The position numbers were made by a program, and so were the translations under genes. 64,000 nt of DNA, from positions 529,000 through 592,999 of the forward strand of contig NZ_SRXO01000001.1 in the NCBI RefSeq assembly GCF_008360935.1. The letters run 5' to 3'. This DNA comes from Siccirubricoccus phaeus (lineage in GTDB: Bacteria; Pseudomonadota; Alphaproteobacteria; Acetobacterales; Acetobacteraceae). Positions 1 to 7,325 of this stretch are shown here, piece after piece. Numbering within the stretch: position 1 is the stretch's first letter; each line of letters opens with the position of its first letter. The notes beneath the pieces are model-generated. The model ran no database searches, had not been told where the DNA came from, and saw only the letters and a list, made by a program, of their open reading frames with translations.

Positions 1-141
1 TGCGGCGGCCTCCCCGCAGGGCGCGGCGGTGCTGAAGCTGGCGCGCCATCGACCCGCGCGGCGCGATCGGCCACCCTGTCCTCGCCCGCACCGCTCGGCG
101 CCTCGATATCCTGGCGGAGGTCGCCGCTGGGCTGGCCGGGG

Positions 142-1236
142 CTAGGCCGCGTCGCTGCTGGTCGCCGCCTGGGTGGTGGAGGGTGCGGCGGCCCCCTCGC
201 TCGCCGCCGCCAGCGCGCTCTCGCCCGAGGCGCCCTGCGCCAGCCCCTCACAGAAGGCCCCGAGGGCGCGGACGGACAGGCTTTCCCGGTGCCGGTCGTA
301 GAAGCCGCAATGGCCGCCGCCCCGCACCACCAGCTTCAGCACCGCGGGACAGGCGCGCCAATCCACCCCGGCCAGGCTGTCCACCGGCACCAGCGGATCA
401 TCCGCCGCCATCAGCAGCAGGGCCGGGCGGCGCAGCCGGGGCAGGGCTGAGGCGGGGCGATTCAGCTCGCAGAACACGGCATAGGAGGGGTAGCCGAAGC
501 GCGGCGCCGTCACCTCCGCCTCGAACTCCGTCAGGCTGCGCGCGGCACGGGCGGCGTGGCGCAATTCCTCCGGCAGGTCCTTCGCCGGCACCGCCAGCAC
601 CTCCCGCCGGTACATGGCGAGCAAGGCGCGGCCCAGCAGCCAATTCGCATCGATGCCGGCATGCGCCAGGGCAGGCTCCAGCGGCGGGCAGATGGCGGCG
701 ACGCCCAGCAGCGCCGGCATGCCCGGCTCCGCCAGGTGGCGGTCCAGCAGCAGCAGGCTCAGCGCGCCACCCAGCGACCAGCCGGCGACGATCACGCCAT
801 GCCGCACCATGGCCGGTGGCAGGGCGCGGAGCGCGGCGGCCAGATCCTCGCTGCGGCCGAGATGGTAATGGCTGGTGCTGCGCGGCTGGGAGAAGGCGCT
901 GCCGCGCAGGTTCAGCCGCAGCACGGGGAAGCCGCGGCGCAGCAGGCCCTGGGCGGCCTCGCGCAGATAGGGGTCGTCCTCCGTGCCGGTCAGGCCGTGC
1001 ACCAGCACCGCGAGCGGCCGGTGGGCCGCGGCCTCCGGCGCGTGCAGCATGGCGGCCAGCGCGTCGCCGTCGCCGAGGGGCAGCCACAGGCGATGCCCTT
1101 CCGGGAGGGCGGCGGCGGTGAGGGTCCGCAGCGCGCGCAGCGTCTGCAGCGTGCCGCCGAGCCAGGGGGGACGGGCGCGAAAGGGGATCATGCCGGGCCG
1201 AACGCCGCGCGGCCCGTCAGCGTTGCCCCGACTCAT
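142..1236 (-). CDS. YheT-family alpha/beta hydrolase
   Basis: A single-domain alpha/beta hydrolase of about 364 residues. It has an early oxyanion-type HGLTG motif (about residue 80), the nucleophile elbow GWSLGG (Ser near 154), a late acid in ADDPLVP, and the catalytic His in GGGHCGF. The N-terminal PPWLGGTLQT segment is typical of the YheT/UPF0017 family of putative esterases, whose natural substrate is mostly unknown. The start is uncertain. The ATG at 1236 lies inside a dispersed hairpin repeat (copy at 1234-1327), so the ATG at 1191 (MIPFRARPP) is a serious alternative. The stop codon lies in a CTAG at 142-145. The gene is co-directional with the CoA-transferase upstream of it, but the repeat separates them, so a shared transcript is doubtful. 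Family assignment is confident; the physiological role is not known. Confidence 0.85.
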   Translation of the reverse strand: MSRGNADGPRGVRPGMIPFRARPPWLGGTLQTLRALRTLTAAALPEGHRLWLPLGDGDALAAMLHAPEAAAHRPLAVLVHGLTGTEDDPYLREAAQGLLRRGFPVLRLNLRGSAFSQPRSTSHYHLGRSEDLAAALRALPPAMVRHGVIVAGWSLGGALSLLLLDRHLAEPGMPALLGVAAICPPLEPALAHAGIDANWLLGRALLAMYRREVLAVPAKDLPEELRHAARAARSLTEFEAEVTAPRFGYPSYAVFCELNRPASALPRLRRPALLLMAADDPLVPVDSLAGVDWRACPAVLKLVVRGGGHCGFYDRHRESLSVRALGAFCEGLAQGASGESALAAASEGAAAPSTTQAATSSDAA

Positions 1237-1327
1237 GGTTTCCAAAGGCCTTTCGGCCTTTGGCGGGTGGGGGTTCGGGGGAGGGTCGCGCCGTAAGGCG
1301 CGCGTTACGGCGCGACGCCCTTCCCCG
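1234..1327. repeat. R5-type hairpin repeat at 3' end of CoA-transferase gene
   Basis: It contains two nested hairpins. One is a 9-bp stem with TTTC loop at 1242-1263 (CCAAAGGCC/GGCCTTTGG). The other is a GGGAGGGTCGCGCCG...CGGCGCGACGCCC stem at about 1280-1325. Near-copies occur at 22485-22550 (the second part) and 30857-30910 (the first part). It sits just downstream of the CoA-transferase stop, where a transcription terminator is expected, but there is no U-tract. Confidence 0.6.
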
Positions 1328-1335
1328 ATGCCGGC

Positions 1336-2541
1336 TCAAAGGATGCCTTTTTCCTTCAGCCCGGCGATCTCCGCCTCGCTCATCCCCAGCACCTCGCCCA
1401 GCACCTCCTGCGTATGCTGCCCCAGCACCGGCGCGGCGCTGCGGTAGGAGGGCGGGGTGCGGGAGAGCTTCACCGGGTTGGCGATGACCTGCACCGTCTC
1501 GCCCGAGGCGTGCGGCATGTCCACCACCATGTTCCGCGCCTGCACATGCGGGTCGGCGAACACGTCCTTCAGCGTGTTGATCGGGCCGCAGCCGATCTTC
1601 TGCGCCTCCAGCGCGGTGATCCATTCGGCGGTGGTCTTGGACTTCATGACGGGCGTCAGCGTCTCGGTGACCAGGTCCCGGTTCTGCACCCGCACCGGGT
1701 TGGACGCGAAGCGCGGATCGCTCAGCAGGTGTTCCTGGCCGAAGGCCTTGCAGAAGCGCTCGAAGGTCGGGTCGTTGCCGACCGCCAGGATGATGTAGCC
1801 GTCTTTGGTCGGGAATTCCTGGTAGGGTGCGATGTTCGGGTGCTGGTTGCCGAGGCGGGGCGGGTTCTCGCCCGTGGCGAGGTAATTCATCCCCTGGTTG
1901 GCCAGCCAGGCGACATGGGTGTCCAGCATGCCGATATCGATCTGCTGCCCCTCCCCGGTCGCGTGGCGGTGATTCACCGCGGCGAGGATGCCGATGCAGC
2001 CATAAAGGCCGGCGAAGAGGTCCGCCACCGGCACGCCCACCTTCTGCGGGGAGCCCTTGGGCTCGCCGGTCAGGGACATGACACCGCCCATGGCCTGGAT
2101 CAGCGCATCGTAGCCCGGGCGCGGGGCGTAGGGGCCGGTCTGGCCGAAGCCGGTGATGGAGCAGTAGATCAGGCGGGGAAACTTCGCGGCGAGCTGCTCA
2201 TACCCGAGGCCGTACTTGGCCAGCGCGCCGACCTTGAAGTTCTCCACCAGGATGTCGCAGCTCTCGAGCAGCTTCAGGATGACCGCCTGGCCCTCGGGCT
2301 TGGCGATGTCCAGCGTCACCGATTTCTTGTTGCGGTTCACGCCGACGAAATAGGCGCTTTCCTTGGTCTTCGGCACGAAGGGCGGGGCGAAGCCGCGAGT
2401 GTCGTCGCCGGCTTCCGGCCGCTCGATCTTGATCACCTCGGCGCCCAGGTCGCCCAGCATCTGGGTGCAGGTGGGGCCGGCGAGGACCCGGGTGAGGTCG
2501 AGGACGCGAAGGCCCGCGAGGGGGCCGGTGGGGTTGGGCAT
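1336..2541 (-). CDS. CaiB/BaiF (class III) CoA-transferase
   Basis: A family III CoA-transferase of about 401 residues, which moves CoA between a CoA thioester and a free carboxylate. The N-terminal LAGLRVLDLTRVLAGP and GAEVIKIERP are family hallmarks. The expected catalytic Asp is in VPVADLFAG (near residue 174). I place the start at 2541 because GGAGAAG lies at ideal spacing before that ATG; an in-frame ATG at 2553 is possible. The next gene upstream on the same strand is malonyl-CoA decarboxylase. A malonate or other dicarboxylate activation role is therefore attractive: the transferase would make malonyl-CoA and the decarboxylase would yield acetyl-CoA. That role is inference; formyl-, oxalyl-, succinyl- or carnitine-type substrates cannot be excluded. 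Confidence 0.9.
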   Translation of the reverse strand: MPNPTGPLAGLRVLDLTRVLAGPTCTQMLGDLGAEVIKIERPEAGDDTRGFAPPFVPKTKESAYFVGVNRNKKSVTLDIAKPEGQAVILKLLESCDILVENFKVGALAKYGLGYEQLAAKFPRLIYCSITGFGQTGPYAPRPGYDALIQAMGGVMSLTGEPKGSPQKVGVPVADLFAGLYGCIGILAAVNHRHATGEGQQIDIGMLDTHVAWLANQGMNYLATGENPPRLGNQHPNIAPYQEFPTKDGYIILAVGNDPTFERFCKAFGQEHLLSDPRFASNPVRVQNRDLVTETLTPVMKSKTTAEWITALEAQKIGCGPINTLKDVFADPHVQARNMVVDMPHASGETVQVIANPVKLSRTPPSYRSAAPVLGQHTQEVLGEVLGMSEAEIAGLKEKGIL

Positions 2542-2584
2542 GCTCTTCTCCATCCCGGGGGCGCGAGATGTGTGTCATGCCCCA

Positions 2585-2815
2585 GATGGGGCGCGGGGGG
2601 AAGGTTGGGGGGCGCTGCCCCCAAGCCTCCGCCGGGGCCAGGACCTGGCCCCGGACCCCGGTCTGAGTTTTGGGCCTCGCTGATTCAACCAGCCGACTCA
2701 CGGCAGGGTCCGGGGCCAAGCCTTGGCCCCGGCGGGGGGTTGGCGGCACTGCCGCCAACGGGCAGAGTCCCCTGCCCGGGGTTTGGGGGCGGAGCCCCCA
2801 ACCTACCCCGCCCGC
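2585..2815. repeat. R4 intergenic repeat (locus 1)
   Basis: A GC-rich mosaic of short inverted repeats. It contains GGGGGC-type arms, a CCCCGGACCCCGGTCTGAG core, the same core inverted near 2708, and GGGGCGGAGCCCC. Related copies lie at 6268-6448, 34577-34765 and 39139-39256. The element runs into the 3' end of the malonyl-CoA decarboxylase gene (stop at 2803-2805). It probably acts as a terminator or mRNA-end structure; that role is inferred from position only. Confidence 0.65.
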
Positions 2816-4272
2816 GCCGCCGCCTTTTCCTCGCCCCCCAGCAACCGTCCCAGCGCGAAGCGGCTGCTACCCGGCGCCCCGGCCGGCTTGGGCGGCGCCA
2901 GCAGCGCCTCCACCGCGGCGGAGCGCACCACCTGGCCGGAATGGATGAAGGCCTCGTGGTTCGCCTCGATCGCCTCGGGGTCATAGAGGTAGTTCACCAT
3001 TACCCCGTGGCTCTCGCGCAGCCCCCGCTCCGCCCTGTTGCCCAGCCAGTTCACCCGTTCCAGCCGCGCGCCATTGCCCAGATGGAAGCGCGCCACCGGG
3101 TCCATCCCGCCCATGCCGGAATTCGGCCGCGTCAGGTAGCTGGCGGCCAGGCGCAGCAGCGCCGGGCGCAGCGCCGCCTCCCGCGCCGCGTCCTCCGGCC
3201 AGCCCGGCGCCACCAGGGATTTGAAGGCGGCGACCACATCCTCCTCCCCGGCGGCGGCGACCAGGGCGGCGGCCTCCTCCGGCAGGAAGGGGCTCGCCTC
3301 CCCGCCCAGCCTGCGGTCCAGCCAGCGGCGGAAGCCGGGCACGGGGGAGAGCGTCGCGAAGCGGGAAAGCTGCGGCAGCTCCGCCTTCAGCTCCTCCACC
3401 ACCTGCTTGATGAGGAAATTGCCGAAGGAGATGCCGCGCAGCCCCTCCTGGCAGTTGGAGATGGAATAGAAGATGGCGGTATCCGCCTCCGCCGCCCGGC
3501 CGATCTCGCCATCGCGGGACAGCAGCGGCTGCACCGCCGCCGCCATGCCGCGCACCAGCGCGACCTCGACGAAGATCAGCGGCTCCCCGGGCAGCGCCGG
3601 GTGGAAGAAGGCGAAGCAGCGGCGATCCGCCTCCAGGCGCCGGCGGAGATCCTCCCAGCCCTGGATCTCATGCACCGCCTCATAGGCGATCAGCTTCTCC
3701 AGCACCGCCGCGGGCGTCTGCCAGTCGATCCGGCGCAGCTCCAGGAAGCCGCGGTTGAACCAGGAGGCGAAGAGGTGCCGCAGGTCGGAATCCAGCGGCC
3801 GCAGCGTGGGATGCGCCTTCAGCAGGCCGAGCAGCTCCTCCCGCATGCGCACCAGGGTCGCGGTGCCGCCGGGGCTGTGGTTCATGCGGCGGATCAGCTC
3901 CTGCCGCGGCGGCTCGGCGGCATCGGCCAGGCGGGCGGCGGCCTCGGCGCCGGGGGCGGCGAGCCAGGCCTCGGCGGCGGCGCGCAGCCTGGCCTCGTCC
4001 GGGGCGAAGCCTTCGGCAAGGAAGCGATAGAAGCCGAGGCGGTCTTCCGCCGAGAGGGTGGCGAAGGCATCGCAGAGCGCCCGGGCGACGGCGGCGCCGG
4101 AGGCCTCGCCGCGCTCGGACAGCAGGGTCTCGGCCAGGGAGCGGGCACGTTCCAGCGGCGGCAGGGAGGTACTGGGCACGTCGGCGAAGGCCCGGCCCCG
4201 CTCGGCGACGGTGGCCCAGAGCCGTTCCAGCCAGCCGCGCGATTCGGGAAGGATGGAGATAGTGGAGGCCAT
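2803..4272 (-). CDS. Malonyl-CoA decarboxylase
   Basis: A 489-residue member of the malonyl-CoA decarboxylase family (malonyl-CoA to acetyl-CoA plus CO2). The order is a helical N-terminal domain up to about residue 190, then a GNAT-like catalytic domain. Signature segments are HSPGGTATLVRMREELL, FHPALPGEPLIFVEVALV, ATLSPVPGFRRWLD (with the conserved Ser) and FHLGNGARLERVNWLGN (with the catalytic His region). Length matches bacterial homologues. An AGGAG lies about 13 nt before the ATG. No targeting sequence is evident, so it should be cytosolic. The adjacent CaiB-type CoA-transferase suggests malonate degradation. The last residues are encoded within repeat R4, which hints that the repeat settled at the 3' end. 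Confidence 0.93.
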   Translation of the reverse strand: MASTISILPESRGWLERLWATVAERGRAFADVPSTSLPPLERARSLAETLLSERGEASGAAVARALCDAFATLSAEDRLGFYRFLAEGFAPDEARLRAAAEAWLAAPGAEAAARLADAAEPPRQELIRRMNHSPGGTATLVRMREELLGLLKAHPTLRPLDSDLRHLFASWFNRGFLELRRIDWQTPAAVLEKLIAYEAVHEIQGWEDLRRRLEADRRCFAFFHPALPGEPLIFVEVALVRGMAAAVQPLLSRDGEIGRAAEADTAIFYSISNCQEGLRGISFGNFLIKQVVEELKAELPQLSRFATLSPVPGFRRWLDRRLGGEASPFLPEEAAALVAAAGEEDVVAAFKSLVAPGWPEDAAREAALRPALLRLAASYLTRPNSGMGGMDPVARFHLGNGARLERVNWLGNRAERGLRESHGVMVNYLYDPEAIEANHEAFIHSGQVVRSAAVEALLAPPKPAGAPGSSRFALGRLLGGEEKAAARAG

Positions 4273-4504
4273 GCCGGCGGATGCTCCTGCGGGGTCGGGG
4301 GGAGCCTAGGATAGATGGTGGGGGGCCGGGAACCGGGCTTGGCCGCCGGCGCCGCCGTGGCGGCGCCCCTCACCCACGCTGCGGCGCGGGGCTGGGGGCG
4401 GCGTTGGCTGACGATATCTTTTCGATGCCCTGATCGCCCTCGCGGCGAGGCGTGTCGGGTGCGCCTATAACCCTCCCCGTGCCGCCCGAGGCGCGAGCCC
4501 TCCC

Positions 4505-4611
4505 CTAGAGCGTGATCGGTTGAGGTCGAATCGACCGAAACCGTGAATCACGCGACCGAACAATGAGCTAGAGCGGGGCGGGTGAGCGCAGCTCAATCGA
4601 TCCCGCTCTAG
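4505..4611. repeat. R2 repeat, two CTAG-bounded hairpins
   Basis: CTAG occurs at 4505, 4568 and 4608 and delimits two hairpin modules. The first has the inverted arms GCGTGAT/ATCACGC; the second is a GC-rich AGCGGG...CCCGCT stem. A nearly identical copy in the opposite orientation is at 45712-45818. It lies in the divergent interval between malonyl-CoA decarboxylase and the aldehyde dehydrogenase. Confidence 0.8.
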
Positions 4612-4755
4612 CTCCGCGAGGGAGGATTGGATGGGGCCTCGCGGCTCCGCTCCCACTGCGGGATGCAGCGGCACACCCGGACACCCGCCCCGCTTGCCCT
4701 CCGCCCCCTGCCGGCCCATGGTCGCCACCCCCAGAGATCCCCCGGGAGGACCCTC

Positions 4756-6267
4756 ATGCTCGACCGGCCCATGCCGACCCCCGCCGCCCCGCTGCTGGAC
4801 CCCTTCGCGCTGGCCAAGGCGATGTCCGGCTATCACTTCATCGGGGGCGGCTATGTGCCGGGGCGGAACGGCAAGAATTTCGCCGTGGTGAATCCGGCGA
4901 CCGGCCAGCAGGTGGCCGAGGCGGCCGAGGGCGACGCGGCGGATGTCGAGGCCGCCGTCCAGAACGCCGCCCGCGCGCAGAAGGAATGGGCGAAGCTGCC
5001 GGCGCGGAAGCGCGGCGCGCTGGTCTATCAATGCGCCGCGCTGCTGAAGGAGCACCAGGAGGAACTCGCAAAGCTCATCGCGCTCGAGACCGGCAAGGCG
5101 CTGCGCACCGAAAGCCGGGTCGAGGCCGGCGTTGTCGCCGACATCTTCGAGTTCTTCGGCGGCCTCGGCTCCGAGCTGAAGGGCGAATCCGTGCCCTTCG
5201 CGCCCAATGTCCTGTCCGTGACGGTGCGGGAGCCGCTCGGCGTGGTCGGCGCCATCATCCCCTGGAACGTGCCGATGCTACTGATGGCGCTGAAGGTGGC
5301 GCCGGCGCTGGTGGCGGGCAATGCCGTGGTGGTGAAGAGCGCGGAGGAAGCGCCGCTCGCCGTGCTGCGCATCTGCGAGCTGATGAACCGCATCCTGCCG
5401 CCCGGCGTGTTCAACATGCTCTCGGGCTACGGGCCGGAATGCGGCGCGCCGCTGGTGGCGCATCCGCTGGTGAAGAAGCTGACCTTCACCGGCTCGGTGG
5501 AGACCGGCAAGATCGTCGCCCGCGCGGCGGCGGAGAAGCTGATCCCGGTGACGCTGGAGCTGGGCGGCAAGTCGCCGATGATCGTCTTCGCCGATTGCGA
5601 CTTCGAGAAGACGGTCTCCGGCGCGCTGACCTCCATGCGTTTCACCCGGCAGGGGCAGAGCTGCACCGCGGCCAGCCGCATCTATGTCGAGCGCCCGATC
5701 TTCGACCGCTTCGTCGCCGCCATGAAGGAGGCGGTGAACAAGATGGTCATGGGCGACCCGCTGGACGAGAAGACCGATATCGGCACCATCGTCTCCGAGG
5801 GCCAGCTCCAGAAGGTGAAGGGCTTCATCGAGGAGGGGACGCGGACGCCGGGCGCCACCGCCCATGTCTGCTCCGCCATGCCGAAGGACCCGGCGCTGAA
5901 GAAGGGGCTGTTTATCCAGCCGGTGATCTTCACCGGCCTGACGAAGGAAAGCCGGCTGGTGCGGGAGGAAATCTTCGGCCCGGTGACGGTGATCGCGCCC
6001 TTCGACGATCCGGAAAGCGTGCTGGCCGAGGCGAATGACAGCGAATACGGGCTGGCCGCCTCGCTCTGGACCAACAACCTCAAGGTCGGGCTGGATCTGG
6101 CGCACCGGCTGGAAGCGGGGCTGGTACAGATCAACCAGAACCTCGTCGTGCAGGCCAATCTTTCCTATGGCGGGGTGAAGAGCAGCGGCCTCGGCAAGGA
6201 GGCCTCGCTGGAGGCGATGCTGGAACACTTCACCCATAAGAAGACCATCATGGTGAATATGGACTGA
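4756..6267 (+). CDS. NAD(P)-dependent aldehyde dehydrogenase
   Basis: A 503-residue aldehyde dehydrogenase superfamily enzyme oxidising an aldehyde to its carboxylate. The catalytic Cys is C303 in GQSCTAASR and the general base is E268 in LELGGKSP. The cofactor-side motif IIPWNVPML and the C-terminal GGVKSSGLGKEASLEA are also present. A strong GGGAGGA ribosome-binding site precedes the ATG at 4756. The frame is open further upstream, but that extension is repeat-rich and atypical. It is transcribed divergently from malonyl-CoA decarboxylase. The substrate cannot be told from sequence; betaine-aldehyde or hydroxycinnamaldehyde-type dehydrogenases look similar. Confidence 0.92.
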   Translation: MLDRPMPTPAAPLLDPFALAKAMSGYHFIGGGYVPGRNGKNFAVVNPATGQQVAEAAEGDAADVEAAVQNAARAQKEWAKLPARKRGALVYQCAALLKEHQEELAKLIALETGKALRTESRVEAGVVADIFEFFGGLGSELKGESVPFAPNVLSVTVREPLGVVGAIIPWNVPMLLMALKVAPALVAGNAVVVKSAEEAPLAVLRICELMNRILPPGVFNMLSGYGPECGAPLVAHPLVKKLTFTGSVETGKIVARAAAEKLIPVTLELGGKSPMIVFADCDFEKTVSGALTSMRFTRQGQSCTAASRIYVERPIFDRFVAAMKEAVNKMVMGDPLDEKTDIGTIVSEGQLQKVKGFIEEGTRTPGATAHVCSAMPKDPALKKGLFIQPVIFTGLTKESRLVREEIFGPVTVIAPFDDPESVLAEANDSEYGLAASLWTNNLKVGLDLAHRLEAGLVQINQNLVVQANLSYGGVKSSGLGKEASLEAMLEHFTHKKTIMVNMD

Positions 6268-6448
6268 GGCAGGCGGGGTAGGTTGGGGGCTTCGCCCCCC
6301 CCACGCGCCACCAGGGGCTCCGCCCGTTGGCGGCAGTGCCGCCAACCCCCGCCGGGGGGTGGACCACCCCCCGGACCCCGGTCCTGGTTTGCAGGTTCAA
6401 TCCTCGGGTCTGGAACTCGGACCAGGGTCCGGGGCCATGCCGGCAACG
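6268..6448. repeat. R4 intergenic repeat (locus 2)
   Basis: It starts with GGCGGGGTAGGTTGGGGGCT. The inverse of nearly the same string lies at about 2790-2813. It also holds the CCCCCCGGACCCCGGTCCTG core. It separates the convergent aldehyde dehydrogenase and Ku genes, so a bidirectional terminator function is plausible. Confidence 0.65.
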
Positions 6449-6461
6449 GGCAAGGCCCCGA

Positions 6462-7325
6462 TCAAGCCCGCCGCTTGCCCCCGGCCGCCCGCCGCGCCGG
6501 CTTGGCCGCCGGCGCCTTCTTCGCGGCCGGCTTCGCCCGCCTCTCCTCCTGCCCCAGGCTGCGCTTCAGCGCCGTCATCAGGTCGATGACATTGTCCTCC
6601 GGCGCCTCTTCCGCGGGCTCGCTGATCTCCTCGCCTTCCAGCTTCGCCCGGATCACCTCGCGCAGCCGCGCCTCATAGCGGTCCTCCATGTCCTCCAGCA
6701 TGAATTCGCCGGTCTGGCGGTCGATCAGCTCACGCGCCAGCTTCACCATGGCCGCATCGGGCTTCGCCTTGGGCAGATCGGCGAAGCTCTTCGCCGGGTC
6801 GTGCAGCTCCTTCGGGTCGTTCAGCGTGTGCAGCACCAGCCCGCGCCCCAGCGGCATGACCGCCACCGACCGCTCCCGCCGCGACAGCACCAGCCGCGCC
6901 AGCCCGATGCGCTTCGCCTCGGCGATCGCCGCCTGCAGCACGGTATAGACGTCCTGCCCCGCCTCCCCATCCGGCAGCAGGTAGTAGCTGGCATCCAGAT
7001 GAATCGGGTCGATGGCGTCGGCGGTGACGAATTTGTCCAGCGTCAGCAGGGAGGAGCTTTCGATCCGCGCCCGCGCGAAATCCTCCTCGTCCAGCAGGAC
7101 GAAGCGGTCCTTCTCGAATTCATAGCCCTTGGCCAGCTCGCTCCGCCGCAGCTCCTCGCCGGTCCCGGCATCGAGGGTCAGCATGCGGATGCGGTTGCCG
7201 GTGTCCGGGTTGATCATGTGGAAATGCAGCGCCGCCGCCGCATGCCGGGCGCTGTAGAGCGCGACCGGGCAGGAAACCAAGGCGAGGCGCAGATGGCCGC
7301 GCCAGATCGGGTGTCCCTCGGGCAT
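6462..7325 (-). CDS. ku: Non-homologous end-joining protein Ku
   Basis: A 287-residue bacterial Ku, the homodimeric DNA-end-binding ring of two-component NHEJ. The start IWRGHLRLALVSCPVALY is characteristic. The beta-barrel core runs to about residue 250 and includes EFEKDRFVLLDEEDFA. The C-terminus is a short Lys/Arg/Ala-rich tail (AKPAAKKAPAAKPARR) of the kind that binds DNA and stimulates LigD. Its ATG overlaps the LigD stop by one base (TGATG), so the two proteins are translationally coupled. Such a pair repairs double-strand breaks, typically in stationary phase or after desiccation. Confidence 0.96.
   Translation of the reverse strand: MPEGHPIWRGHLRLALVSCPVALYSARHAAAALHFHMINPDTGNRIRMLTLDAGTGEELRRSELAKGYEFEKDRFVLLDEEDFARARIESSSLLTLDKFVTADAIDPIHLDASYYLLPDGEAGQDVYTVLQAAIAEAKRIGLARLVLSRRERSVAVMPLGRGLVLHTLNDPKELHDPAKSFADLPKAKPDAAMVKLARELIDRQTGEFMLEDMEDRYEARLREVIRAKLEGEEISEPAEEAPEDNVIDLMTALKRSLGQEERRAKPAAKKAPAAKPARRAAGGKRRA

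Noticed and set aside
1..141. Possible 3' end of a plus-strand gene entering from outside the window (frame ending at TAG 143-145).
   Set aside because: The translation is low-complexity and changes character between frames; there is too little sequence to support a gene.
1414..4314. A 966-codon open frame on the plus strand opposite the CoA-transferase and decarboxylase genes.
   Set aside because: Its translation is a His/Arg/Gly/Ala-rich shadow; the minus-strand genes have clear family motifs.
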